From positions 1-64,000 of IMG/VR virus record IMGVR_UViG_3300011114_000773: 64,000 nt of DNA, one strand, 5' to 3'. This document shows, in pieces, positions 37,705-46,135 of the stretch. The first letter of the stretch is position 1. Every line of letters begins with the position of its first letter. The translations under genes and the position numbers were made by a program. This DNA comes from a virus. Below the pieces are notes generated by a model, which was given only the letters and a program-made list of their open reading frames with translations, did not search any database and had not been told where the DNA came from.

Positions 37705-38421
37705 ATGAAGATAGGAATTCTAGCTGTCTCATACAATTGTGCTGGCGATATAGATAATGTTCTATCTCCGTTCAAGGGAGACTCATTCGTAATCTCGGCG
37801 TGCAATATCCAGTTCGATAAGTTCGATATCCCGCCAGACGAGGACACTCTGATAAAACTTTACGAAACTCCAGAAGTCCAGCATATCTCTACGTCTGTAT
37901 GTCCGCTACCAGAAGCGGAAGCTCGGAATCTGGCGTTGAAGTATCTGCTCTATAGGGATGTCGATTACGTATGGCTCGTTGACGGAGACGAGTTCTACAC
38001 AGATAAAGAGGTAAACGCAATTACTAAAATTTTATCAGAAACGAGTCACGGGCCGTATTTTTCCATCAATTTCAAGAACTATGTTTTCGATGGTAGGACT
38101 TGGATAAGTGGATTTTGTCCTCCTAGGATATTCAGTAACAGGATTCACGGTGGAATCTCGTCGTTTTATTGGGATAACGACGTATCTTATAATGACGGCA
38201 CGGATTACAAAAGGCTTCCTAACGCGAAAATCCCAGAGTCCGTAGCTAACGTCCGCCACATGACTTGGCTTCATACTAATGGAAAAGAGAAAGTCCGTTA
38301 TCAGTTGAAACATTTTGGAGAGTGCTCTTACTCGTGGAATAGTTCTCTTGAGCGATTAGAATTCAATGAGGCATATTACCTAAAGAACAAAGTAAAGAAG
38401 CCTGAATTAATATATGATTAG
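37705..38421 (+). CDS. glycosyltransferase family 2-like
   Basis: 238 residues. GT-A fold: MKIGILAVSYNCAGDIDNVL at the start, EAEARNLALKYLL, then VWLVDGDEFYTD (DxD, metal and sugar-nucleotide binding). An aromatic-rich C-terminal domain (MTWLHTNGKEKVRYQLKHFG). Starts immediately at the preceding stop and overlaps the next by 8 nt. Confidence 0.8.
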   Translation: MKIGILAVSYNCAGDIDNVLSPFKGDSFVISACNIQFDKFDIPPDEDTLIKLYETPEVQHISTSVCPLPEAEARNLALKYLLYRDVDYVWLVDGDEFYTDKEVNAITKILSETSHGPYFSINFKNYVFDGRTWISGFCPPRIFSNRIHGGISSFYWDNDVSYNDGTDYKRLPNAKIPESVANVRHMTWLHTNGKEKVRYQLKHFGECSYSWNSSLERLEFNEAYYLKNKVKKPELIYD

Positions 38422-39217
38422 CGTTTATACGACAGCCTTTAATATAACTAAAGGAAAATTTAACATAGAGTCCGCTCTCAAGAACTTTTCCCTAGTCGGA
38501 GACGAAATCGTCGTTGGTACAATAAAAAATGAAGACGATACGCTAGACGTGCTAAATAGTTTTAAAGACTCATATCCTATAAAGATAGTCCAGACCGACT
38601 ACGATACTAAAACGTTTGCTGTAGATGGGAAGCTGAAAGAAGCTGCCTTGCAAAAATGCTCTGGAGAGTTCTGTATTCAGCTAGACGCTGACGAAAGAGT
38701 CGGGAATCCTGACGCATGGAATGACTTTATCAGTGACGAAGAGCTTCTTCGCAAAGTACTGTCCGATGATGTCGATGCTTTAATGTTGCCAGTAGTTAAT
38801 ATGTATAGGGACATAAATTCTTATAAAGACATAAATAGTAAATGGTATATCCATAAAAAAGATTCAAAATCACGAGGCAGACTGCACCGTGGAGTAGTAT
38901 ATTTCGCAAGGCTAGAGGGCGAAAAATTCGATAAGGAGAAGAGCGACGGATGCGAACTTCTGTATAGTGATAGCTCACTAGTCTCAAGCGTAGCCTTCAA
39001 AAATGCAGAATCTATTGAACAACTCAATTCTGCCGATATTCCATTCGTCGTACATCTTGGATACCTAGATTTATCGCGCAGAGATTCTCTGAACAAGGAG
39101 TTCTGGAATGCTACTTGGGCATCTTATGGAGGAACCGCAGTAGAGGACAAAGTAGAAGGACTTCCGCAGGTCAACAGTCTCAGATATGCGAGTTTAGATT
39201 TCTCGAATTTAATATGA
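38414..39217 (+). CDS. glycosyltransferase family 2-like
   Basis: 267 residues. MISVYTTAFNITKGKFNIES, GDEIVVGTIKNEDDT, KLKEAALQKCSGEFCIQLDADERVG (acceptor pocket and DxD). A large C-terminal domain with HRGVVYFARLEG. Overlaps the upstream GT2 by 8 nt and the downstream GT9 by 4 nt. Confidence 0.8.
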   Translation: MISVYTTAFNITKGKFNIESALKNFSLVGDEIVVGTIKNEDDTLDVLNSFKDSYPIKIVQTDYDTKTFAVDGKLKEAALQKCSGEFCIQLDADERVGNPDAWNDFISDEELLRKVLSDDVDALMLPVVNMYRDINSYKDINSKWYIHKKDSKSRGRLHRGVVYFARLEGEKFDKEKSDGCELLYSDSSLVSSVAFKNAESIEQLNSADIPFVVHLGYLDLSRRDSLNKEFWNATWASYGGTAVEDKVEGLPQVNSLRYASLDFSNLI

Positions 39218-40047
39218 AGTTTTTTTCTGGTTTTAACGCCGGTCAGTATGGAGACTTAGTAATGAATACCGTCGCAGCCAGAAGGCTAAAATGGATGTAT
39301 CCAGAATGTCGATTATCTTTAGGAATCTCTCAAAAATATTCTGGCGCTGAACCTCTGTTCGAGAAACACCCCTTTATAGACGAAACCCATATATGGGAAG
39401 GCTATGACAACTTTCCTACCGAGAATGACAGAAAATTAATAAAATCAAAAGCATTTTCTGGCATTTTTAATCCCATGCCGAAGCACGATTATTCCAATGG
39501 CCCTTGGTTCTCAAAAAGGCATCAAACTAGTGAGGTCTGTTTCATGCACGGGCTGGGTGATGTTCCAGCCGAGCAGTGCCACTTGAACAGATGGTTTTCT
39601 CTTCTTTCTGGATATGAAGACTATATCGCACTGGCCCCGTTCGCTGGATGGTATAATCAGTCTAATCTTAAGAAACTAACGATTGAAAAAGCTGATGAAG
39701 TATGCGCTCGCATACGAGGCATGGGATATAAAGTTTTTCAGACGGGTGGCCCGGACGAGCCTAGGTTGAGATACGCAGAAAAGCCAAATCTTTCTATTCT
39801 GGAGTCCGTACAAGTAGTATTGTCGACCAAAGTCCTAGTCCACACAGATACTTTTATGGGGTGGGCAGCATCGGCCTATGGACATAAACAGGTCGGACTA
39901 TATAGCGATGCGGAATATCAAATAGGAGAGCAAAATTTCGTTCATAATATACAGCCAATCAACAGAAATTTTATTCCAATCAACGCTCGTAACGTAAACG
40001 AAATCGACTGCGAACAAATAGTATCCGCCCTCAAATATCTATTATGA
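39214..40047 (+). CDS. glycosyltransferase family 9 (heptosyltransferase-like)
   Basis: 277 residues from ATG 39214 (MKFFSGFNAGQYGDL), which overlaps the previous stop by 4 nt; a longer start at 39115 would run back into the GT2. QYGDLVMNTVAARRLKWMYPE is the GT9 N-terminus, and KVFQTGGPDEPRL followed by VLVHTDTFMGWAASAYGHKQVGLYS is the C-terminal donor domain. GT9 enzymes add heptose or related sugars to lipopolysaccharide; here acceptor unknown. Confidence 0.82.
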   Translation: MKFFSGFNAGQYGDLVMNTVAARRLKWMYPECRLSLGISQKYSGAEPLFEKHPFIDETHIWEGYDNFPTENDRKLIKSKAFSGIFNPMPKHDYSNGPWFSKRHQTSEVCFMHGLGDVPAEQCHLNRWFSLLSGYEDYIALAPFAGWYNQSNLKKLTIEKADEVCARIRGMGYKVFQTGGPDEPRLRYAEKPNLSILESVQVVLSTKVLVHTDTFMGWAASAYGHKQVGLYSDAEYQIGEQNFVHNIQPINRNFIPINARNVNEIDCEQIVSALKYLL

Positions 40048-40934
40048 GAATAACTTGCCTAGGTGCCCGGACAGAACTGTCTCAGATTGAGAGAATCGAG
40101 TATGGATTACAGTCGCTCGGTCATATCACAGAACCGACAGATAGCCCTGATGTAATTTTTTGCAATGATACTGGACTATGGGATAAAGCTATAGAGATGA
40201 AGCAAAGGTCGGGCGCGTTTCTGATTTTAAACATTTTGGACCTTCCATATTTTCTTCCAAATTTCTTGGAGATTGTCGGAAAGCTCAAAGGTCAATGTGC
40301 GCACGCAGATGCTATAACCTGTATAAGCGAAACTACGAGGTTTTCTATTAAAAGATATCTTGGTATTGACGTATCGAAAGTCAGAGTCATTGGAAATCCC
40401 ATCAAAGATGTCTGCAATCTAGGATTTGTTAGACACATCCCGTTTCTCTATTGCGGAAGAGCTAATGATAGCATGAAGCGGGTCAGACTGGTTAAGGAGA
40501 CTATGGAGCTAATGAGTATCCATACTAGGGAACTAGTGGTATGCGGCCCGGAAAACCCCGGATTCGGAAACTACATAGGCCTTATTAGAGACGAACAGTT
40601 GCAGAGTATTATGAACTCTTGTCAGATTTTGATTTATCCATCGTGCTTCGATGGACTTGGTCTTCCTCCGATAGAGTTCTGTATTACTGGCGGTGTTCCT
40701 ATTCTTTGCAACGATTCGCCCACGTCTTTAGAGTTCTTTCCGAGTCAAGTCCTCTGCTCTCCTAATGCGGCCAGTATAGCCGAAAAAGTAGTCCATGTCT
40801 ATAATAATTATAGCGATTATCAGAAGCTACTACGTAAAACTAAAGACTCTTTCATTGACCGATTCAACCGAATGCAAGTAGCTAAAAATATTTTGGATAT
40901 CTGTAAGAATGCTCCTGTCACGAATAAAGTCTGA
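40044..40934 (+). CDS. glycosyltransferase GT4-like
   Basis: 296 residues. N-terminal acceptor domain ends near 110 (AITCISETTRFSIKRYLGID). Donor domain: VRVIGNPIKDV, PFLYCGRANDSMKRVRLVKE, ILIYPSCFDGLGLPPIEFCITGGVPILCND, typical GT4 with EX7E-type FDGLGLPPIE. Overlaps the GT9 stop by 4 nt. Confidence 0.82.
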   Translation: MRITCLGARTELSQIERIEYGLQSLGHITEPTDSPDVIFCNDTGLWDKAIEMKQRSGAFLILNILDLPYFLPNFLEIVGKLKGQCAHADAITCISETTRFSIKRYLGIDVSKVRVIGNPIKDVCNLGFVRHIPFLYCGRANDSMKRVRLVKETMELMSIHTRELVVCGPENPGFGNYIGLIRDEQLQSIMNSCQILIYPSCFDGLGLPPIEFCITGGVPILCNDSPTSLEFFPSQVLCSPNAASIAEKVVHVYNNYSDYQKLLRKTKDSFIDRFNRMQVAKNILDICKNAPVTNKV

Positions 40935-40939
40935 TACTG

Positions 40940-41770
40940 GTGAGCCGAATACTAATTACAGGAGCTAACGGATTCCTAGGGAGAAATCTCTGCAAGGATT
41001 TTTCTGATGCTGGTTTTGAAGTCTTTGCTTGGCTCAGGAGTAATGACATCAAAGATATCGGGACATTTCGCCCAGAGTATGTAGTTCACTGCGCTGGAGA
41101 AGTACATAATGAGCAGAAGATGATTGAGTCCAATATTATCTTGACGGAAAATGTGCTTAAGCAAGTATCTGGATACCACTATCGACCTTCGCTCAAAAGA
41201 TTTATTTATTTAGGGTCTTCGTCTGAATATGGTAGGATGACTGTGCCCAGCAGCGAAACCGATATACCTAATCCAACGTCGATGTATGAAGCCACCAAAA
41301 CCTCTGGCGCGATGATAGCTCAGGCCTACGGAAAGAAGTGCAACTTTAAAGTATCTATAGTTAGGCCGTATTCTATATTCGGCGAATTCGAGTCTCCCGA
41401 TAGATTTATTCCCACAATATATCGTTCAGCTAAAAATGGAGAGGTGGTAAAAATTTACGACGGAGCACACGACTTTCTATATGTAAAAGATTTCGTAGAA
41501 GCAGTCCGAGCGATAATTACCGCCAATGAACCTAGCGATATAGTGAATATAGGAAGCGGAATCTGTACGTCAAACGGACTGCTAGTTCAGACTTTTGAGG
41601 CTGCGTTCGGAAAATCTATCTCAAAACAGCTCGTTCAGAGCAGAATTAGAGACTATGACTCTGATTATTGGTGCGCTAATATCTCATACTTGAAAAGGAC
41701 GTATGGCTGGTCGCCCAGATTTAGCCTTGAGCAAGGATTAAAAGACTATATCAGAATTTGCGGAACATGA
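40940..41770 (+). CDS. NAD-dependent nucleotide-sugar epimerase/dehydratase (extended SDR)
   Basis: 276 residues from GTG 40940. Rossmann motif ITGANGFLGRNL, then FIYLGSSSEYG and the catalytic YEATK (Tyr-x3-Lys), then IVRPYSIFGE; NAD-binding GxxGxxG in the first ten residues. Modifies a nucleotide-activated sugar, perhaps C4 or C5 epimerisation or dehydration. Five nt after the GT4 stop; overlaps the next start by 4 nt. Confidence 0.85.
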   Translation: MSRILITGANGFLGRNLCKDFSDAGFEVFAWLRSNDIKDIGTFRPEYVVHCAGEVHNEQKMIESNIILTENVLKQVSGYHYRPSLKRFIYLGSSSEYGRMTVPSSETDIPNPTSMYEATKTSGAMIAQAYGKKCNFKVSIVRPYSIFGEFESPDRFIPTIYRSAKNGEVVKIYDGAHDFLYVKDFVEAVRAIITANEPSDIVNIGSGICTSNGLLVQTFEAAFGKSISKQLVQSRIRDYDSDYWCANISYLKRTYGWSPRFSLEQGLKDYIRICGT

Positions 41771-42393
41771 AAGACTACTCACTCCATCAAAGGATAATTG
41801 ACATCAGCGTAAAGCATAAGCTCTCGCATTTATCATCATGCCTAACAGCGGTTGATATTATAAACGAGATATACGCTCAAAAAAAGATGGACGAAGTATT
41901 CGTTCTCTCTAGCGGTCATGCTGCGTTAGCTTTATATGTTGTTATCGAAAAGTATCAAGGACTAAACGCCGAGGCTCTCCTTGAAAAGCATGGAGTCCAC
42001 CCCGGATTTGATAAGGCGTCTGGAATCTACTGCTCTACTGGCAGTTTGGGATTAGGAATTACCGTATCCGTTGGATATGCGTTGTCTGATAGAAGCAAGA
42101 ATGTTTATTGCCTAATTAGCGATGGCGAGTCTTTTGAAGGAAGCGTATGGGAGAGCCTAAGCTTTATAGACAATAATAAGTTAGAGAATATGAAGATTTA
42201 CGCCAATATAAATGGATATTCTGCTTATGATGCAGTAGATTGCGACAAGTTAGTTAGAAAGCTGAGAGCATTTTTACCGACAGTGAACGTCCGTCTTACT
42301 GATGTCAGAGAATATCCGACGCTAGCTGGAATCGGCGGACATTATCTCGTCCTTAAAGAACATCCACTTACAGATGATATTGGAGTATTATGA
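41767..42393 (+). CDS. transketolase-like protein, TPP-binding (PP) half
   Basis: 208 residues from ATG 41767 (MKDYSLHQRIIDISVK), overlapping the previous stop by 4 nt. VFVLSSGHAALALYV, CSTGSLGLGITVSVGYA and the TPP/Mg motif DGESFEGSVWESLSF ... NINGYSA match the N-terminal domain of transketolase. The other active-site half is encoded separately and immediately downstream (42390-42866). Shorter than cellular TktN (about 270). Together they would transfer a ketol unit, perhaps making a branched or unusual sugar. Confidence 0.82.
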   Translation: MKDYSLHQRIIDISVKHKLSHLSSCLTAVDIINEIYAQKKMDEVFVLSSGHAALALYVVIEKYQGLNAEALLEKHGVHPGFDKASGIYCSTGSLGLGITVSVGYALSDRSKNVYCLISDGESFEGSVWESLSFIDNNKLENMKIYANINGYSAYDAVDCDKLVRKLRAFLPTVNVRLTDVREYPTLAGIGGHYLVLKEHPLTDDIGVL

Positions 42394-42866
42394 GAAGAGT
42401 ATTCGCAGAACTTACAGAGAATTTAATGAGTCAAAGTCACAACGTCTTTTTGTTGACTGGGGACTTAGGATATGGTATTTGGGATAGCGCCAGACTGAAC
42501 CATCCAGATAGAGCTATTAATGTTGGCGCGGCTGAACAATTACTAGTCGGTGCTGGTGTCGGTATCGCTCTAACCGGGAAAATAGCTATTTGCTATTCGA
42601 TAACTCCATTTTTATTATATAGACCTTTTGAGATAATTAGAAACTATATAGACCACGAAAAAATCCCAGTTAAGCTAGTAGGCTCAGGGCGCGGAAAAGA
42701 TTATTCGCATGATGGCTTTTCTCACTGGGCAGAAGATGATGAGGCTATTATGAGCAACTTTAAAAATATCTCAGTATGGCACCCTAAAACTACCGACGAG
42801 CTACGGCAAAACTTTTTGTACTATATGTCCTCCGTGAACCCTTGCTATATTAATCTGAAACGCTGA
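42390..42866 (+). CDS. transketolase-like protein, pyrimidine-binding half
   Basis: 158 residues. VFLLTGDLGYGIWDSARL, INVGAAEQLLVGAGVGIAL (the Glu that activates TPP), then GSGRGKDYSHDGFSHWAEDDEAIM, and VWHPKTTDELRQNFLYYM form the Pyr domain; the C-terminal third domain of normal transketolase is missing. Overlaps its partner gene by 4 nt, so the subunits are probably made in equal amounts. Confidence 0.82.
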   Translation: MRRVFAELTENLMSQSHNVFLLTGDLGYGIWDSARLNHPDRAINVGAAEQLLVGAGVGIALTGKIAICYSITPFLLYRPFEIIRNYIDHEKIPVKLVGSGRGKDYSHDGFSHWAEDDEAIMSNFKNISVWHPKTTDELRQNFLYYMSSVNPCYINLKR

Positions 42867-42867
42867 T

Positions 42868-43551
42868 ATGAAATTTCTTGTTTTTTCGTTCTACGACTCT
42901 GGCAGTCACGAAGGTTGCCCATTTAGTGAGTTAGCTAAATTGACCCAGCCTTCAAAGGAATTATATTCTCTAAGACACGGCTATGATTTTTATTGCAAAA
43001 CAGATAATTTCGCCGCAGATAGGGCTATCGGATGGGCTAAGATAGACATCATCAACGACAAGCTCCCGAATTATGACTGGATAATTTACATTGAGTGTGA
43101 TGCAATGATAATGAATCAAACTATCAGACTTGAGAATCTAATAGATAATAACTATGACGTAATTATTTCTGACAGCAAATACAAGCATCATTTTCAAGGA
43201 GTAAACTCTGGAGTCATGCTCATCAAGTCCTCTAGCTGGAGTAGAGAGTTCTTTAAAAGGCTGTGGCTTAAAGAGCACTACTTCAGAGGTAACTGGTGGG
43301 AACAGGGCGCTCTAATCGAGGAAATAAGAGATAGCCCAGAAGTACGAAACCACGTCAAGTTAGTCAATAACAGATTCTTTAATAGCTACTACCACTGGGG
43401 CACGCCGGATGAGAACTTTGTCGTCGGCGACTTTATTTGCCATTCGGCAGGTACAAGTAACGAATCGAGAGAAGCCCTTTTTACAGAGCTTCAGAGAAAG
43501 CAGATAGTAATTCCAGAAGATACCCGTATAACTACACCGTTCTTCCCATAA
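42868..43551 (+). CDS. glycosyltransferase GT34-like (galactosyl/xylosyl type)
   Basis: 227 residues. GWAKIDIINDKLPNYDWIIYIECDAMIMN, NSGVMLIKSSSWSREFF, NWWEQGAL are the conserved blocks of the GMA12/MNN10 (GT34) family, including the D-x-D-like CDA. Such enzymes add galactose, mannose or xylose. One nt after the transketolase gene. Confidence 0.8.
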   Translation: MKFLVFSFYDSGSHEGCPFSELAKLTQPSKELYSLRHGYDFYCKTDNFAADRAIGWAKIDIINDKLPNYDWIIYIECDAMIMNQTIRLENLIDNNYDVIISDSKYKHHFQGVNSGVMLIKSSSWSREFFKRLWLKEHYFRGNWWEQGALIEEIRDSPEVRNHVKLVNNRFFNSYYHWGTPDENFVVGDFICHSAGTSNESREALFTELQRKQIVIPEDTRITTPFFP

Positions 43552-43552
43552 T

Positions 43553-44107
43553 ATGAACATATATGAAATAGGAGTTGGAAACCCGTCAATCAGCAGGACT
43601 CTAGGCAACTATACAGATAGTCTGTATCTTTTCGAGGCGAATCCATTAATTTATGCTGAGTTAGCTAAGGCTTTTTCTAATAAGAAGAATTGCCGCATCT
43701 TTAATTTATGTATATGCGGGTACGACGGTCAAATAGAGTTCTGCTCGAATGGCGACTCTTCCTACGTGCATGGAGTAGCATCTCCAGCAGAAATGACCGG
43801 TAGCGAAGAATATCTTAAATCATTTAAGAAGATAACCGTGGACTGTAAAACTATAAAAAGCTTTGAGGCTATGGCTCCGATAGATATCCTACTATTGGAC
43901 ATGGAAGGCTCGGAATATCAAGTTCTTCTTGATATGGTGAGCAGGCCGCGAGAAATAACAATAGAGATGCAGAATCACAATAAAACATATATAAACCCCC
44001 ATTTTGATGATATACTATCTTGGATGGAAAAGAACGAGTACATCTTGAAAAGCAAAAATAGTAACGAAGAGGATTGGACTTTTTCAAGTCATAACATACG
44101 TAAATGA
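43553..44107 (+). CDS. FkbM-like methyltransferase
   Basis: 184 residues. Starts MNIYEIGVGNPSISRTLGNY with a compact SAM motif, LYLFEANPLIYAEL near residue 24, and IDILLLDMEGSEYQVLLDM near residue 105, the LD(I/M)EG block of FkbM enzymes. Probable sugar O-methylation. One nt after the GT34 gene and overlapping the next by 4 nt. Confidence 0.78.
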   Translation: MNIYEIGVGNPSISRTLGNYTDSLYLFEANPLIYAELAKAFSNKKNCRIFNLCICGYDGQIEFCSNGDSSYVHGVASPAEMTGSEEYLKSFKKITVDCKTIKSFEAMAPIDILLLDMEGSEYQVLLDMVSRPREITIEMQNHNKTYINPHFDDILSWMEKNEYILKSKNSNEEDWTFSSHNIRK

Positions 44108-44730
44108 AAACACAAACACATAAAGATGTCCCCGGATGGTTCGACTTCGAGAATATCTACAATTTCGCCGTAAACAGCTCGAAGAGCGGAGATACGCTCG
44201 TAGAGGTAGGTTCTTTTCTCGGAAAGAGCGCCTGCTATATGATGGAGAAGATAGGCGAGGGCGGCAAAGAGCTTAAGTTTTACTGCGTCGATTTATTTAC
44301 AATAACTCCAGACGAAGGGGACGGAGCGATGCCTTGGGGAGAGAATGCAAAAACATGGCAGGCCGCGAACGGAGGAGTTGACGCACTGTACCTGTCTTTC
44401 TTGAAGAATATATCGGGCAACACCCCATCAAATCTCACTGGTCACTTTCGAGAGGATTCCTCCAGTTCAGCGGCGCATTTTGAAGACAACTCTGTACATT
44501 TTTGTTTTATAGATGCAAGCCATTTATACGAAAATGTCAAGAGGGACTTGGTCGCTTGGTATCCCAAGATAAAACCCGGTGGCTTCTTGGCTGGACACGA
44601 TTTTGGTAATGGGACAAACGGAGTAGGAATAGCTGTGAAAGAATTTTGCTCCGAGAGAAGGCTTGAGTTTAGAAATGACTATTCATTTATCTTTCAGAAG
44701 CCATTCTCAGACGCTATAGCTGTCAATTGA
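44104..44730 (+). CDS. class I SAM-dependent methyltransferase (Methyltransf_24 type)
   Basis: 208 residues. DTLVEVGSFLGKSACYM near residue 30 is the SAM-binding loop; FYCVDLFTITPDEG follows, and VHFCFIDASHLYENVKRDLVAW near residue 140 carries the DASH(xY) metal/substrate motif; GGFLAGHDF near residue 160 the next. Found in glycan loci, where it methylates sugars. 3 nt before the dehydratase gene. Confidence 0.8.
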   Translation: MKTQTHKDVPGWFDFENIYNFAVNSSKSGDTLVEVGSFLGKSACYMMEKIGEGGKELKFYCVDLFTITPDEGDGAMPWGENAKTWQAANGGVDALYLSFLKNISGNTPSNLTGHFREDSSSSAAHFEDNSVHFCFIDASHLYENVKRDLVAWYPKIKPGGFLAGHDFGNGTNGVGIAVKEFCSERRLEFRNDYSFIFQKPFSDAIAVN

Positions 44731-44733
44731 TAG

Positions 44734-45801
44734 ATGAAAACCGTCTTTATAACAGGTGTGACTGGTCAAGATGGATATTACCTAGCGGAGTATCTAACCA
44801 AATACTTCCCAGAGCATAAGGTCATAGGATTCACAAGAAGCCGCCTAACTAGTAGCCAGCAGGGGCTTCTACTGGACCAATTCGGCGAGAAATTCACAGT
44901 TCAACATCTCGATATAAGAGACGGTTTGGCTATGAAGTATTTTTTTAAGCACTATCGTCCAGACTATTTTGTTAATTTCGCAGCAAGTACTAACCCATCA
45001 GCTAGTTGGAGGAATGCCTCAGAAGTCTTTGAGTGTAACGTAGATTCTGTCGCTAGAATACTAGAGCGCATTCACTTGTCTCGCCCATCGTGCAGATTCT
45101 TCTCTGCGGGTTCGAGTTTAGAGTTGGGAGACGCTATATCTAATGAAATTAAAACGCCATACGCACTTTCAAAATCTACAGCGGGAAAACTTGTCTCTAT
45201 GTTCAGAGATGAGTATGGGATTTTTGCCACGCACGGAATTCTTTTTAATCATACGAGTCCTAGGTCAAAAGAGAACTTCTCTGTTTGTAAGATAACGAAG
45301 GGCGCGGCAAGAATATTCTTATCCATGAAGACCTTGTCTGAATTCGAGCCGATAGTATTGGACGGAGACATTTATAATTATATAGACTGGTCTGATAGCA
45401 GGGAAATCGTCCGTGGAGTGTGGGACGCTCTCCAACAAAAAAAGCCGCTAGATTCTCCTCATTTTTGCAGTGGAATTAGGAGACAGCTATCAACTATTAT
45501 TTTTAGCGCGTTCTATTCACTTGGAATCGTCGGTGAATGGCGAGCGGATGGATTGTATCTCCCCGATTCGCTGGTTAAGGGGATGTCGGTTAAGTCTAAC
45601 TGCCTAGTAAGGATAAATCCCAGCAACCAGCATACACTAGCCGATAACCCCTATGGGGATGTCAAAAAGATGTCTGACATCGGATGGAAAATCCAGATTC
45701 CATTTGACACAACCATAAGGAATATGGTAGAGTACTACCTCACTGAAAACAAGAAAGCCATCAATATACGTCCCGATAATAAAGAAGTTCCTATCGGATG
45801 A
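44734..45801 (+). CDS. GDP-mannose 4,6-dehydratase-like
   Basis: 355 residues, a normal GMD length. ITGVTGQDGYYLAEYL at the N-terminus, FFSAGSSLELGD (Ser/Thr of the triad), TPYALSKSTAGKLV (catalytic Tyr and Lys) and LFNHTSPRSKENFSVCKITKGAARI are close to GMD, which makes GDP-4-keto-6-deoxy-mannose for fucose, rhamnose or perosamine. Missing the GDP-fucose synthase partner here. Last gene of the sugar cluster. Confidence 0.85.
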   Translation: MKTVFITGVTGQDGYYLAEYLTKYFPEHKVIGFTRSRLTSSQQGLLLDQFGEKFTVQHLDIRDGLAMKYFFKHYRPDYFVNFAASTNPSASWRNASEVFECNVDSVARILERIHLSRPSCRFFSAGSSLELGDAISNEIKTPYALSKSTAGKLVSMFRDEYGIFATHGILFNHTSPRSKENFSVCKITKGAARIFLSMKTLSEFEPIVLDGDIYNYIDWSDSREIVRGVWDALQQKKPLDSPHFCSGIRRQLSTIIFSAFYSLGIVGEWRADGLYLPDSLVKGMSVKSNCLVRINPSNQHTLADNPYGDVKKMSDIGWKIQIPFDTTIRNMVEYYLTENKKAINIRPDNKEVPIG

Positions 45802-45811
45802 CAAGACGCGC

Positions 45812-46135
45812 TTGTTCTGCGGCGCTGATTGGGGTCGAGAAACCAAAGCGTGCAAAGACATGCTCGCGGAGAATTCTCTTACTCCAGAAGACGCCTTATT
45901 GATGGCCAAACCGACGTTCTCAATAAATTCTCTTAATTTTTTTAAGACAGCGAACGGTAAAAAATATGTCCTAGAGTGGCGAAGTAAGCAGTCGAAAAGC
46001 GAGCAACTATCGAATCAGTTAGCGTCCCGATGCGTCGAAGAGTATCCGCTTGATGAAGAGCCGGTAAAGACGAACGTCTCTCTTCGACCCAAGACGGTAA
46101 TGCAATTCGTTAATTATGGCAAAGAAAACCACTGA
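45812..46135 (+). CDS. hypothetical protein
   Basis: 107 residues from TTG 45812 (FCGADWGRETKACK); an upstream ATG is not in frame, the frame is open to 45731, so the true start may be another non-ATG codon such as CTG 45743. Phage conserved-type ending VSLRPKTVMQFVNYGK. Overlaps the RecA gene by 20 nt, typical of a coupled pair. No domain recognised. Confidence 0.6.
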   Translation: MFCGADWGRETKACKDMLAENSLTPEDALLMAKPTFSINSLNFFKTANGKKYVLEWRSKQSKSEQLSNQLASRCVEEYPLDEEPVKTNVSLRPKTVMQFVNYGKENH

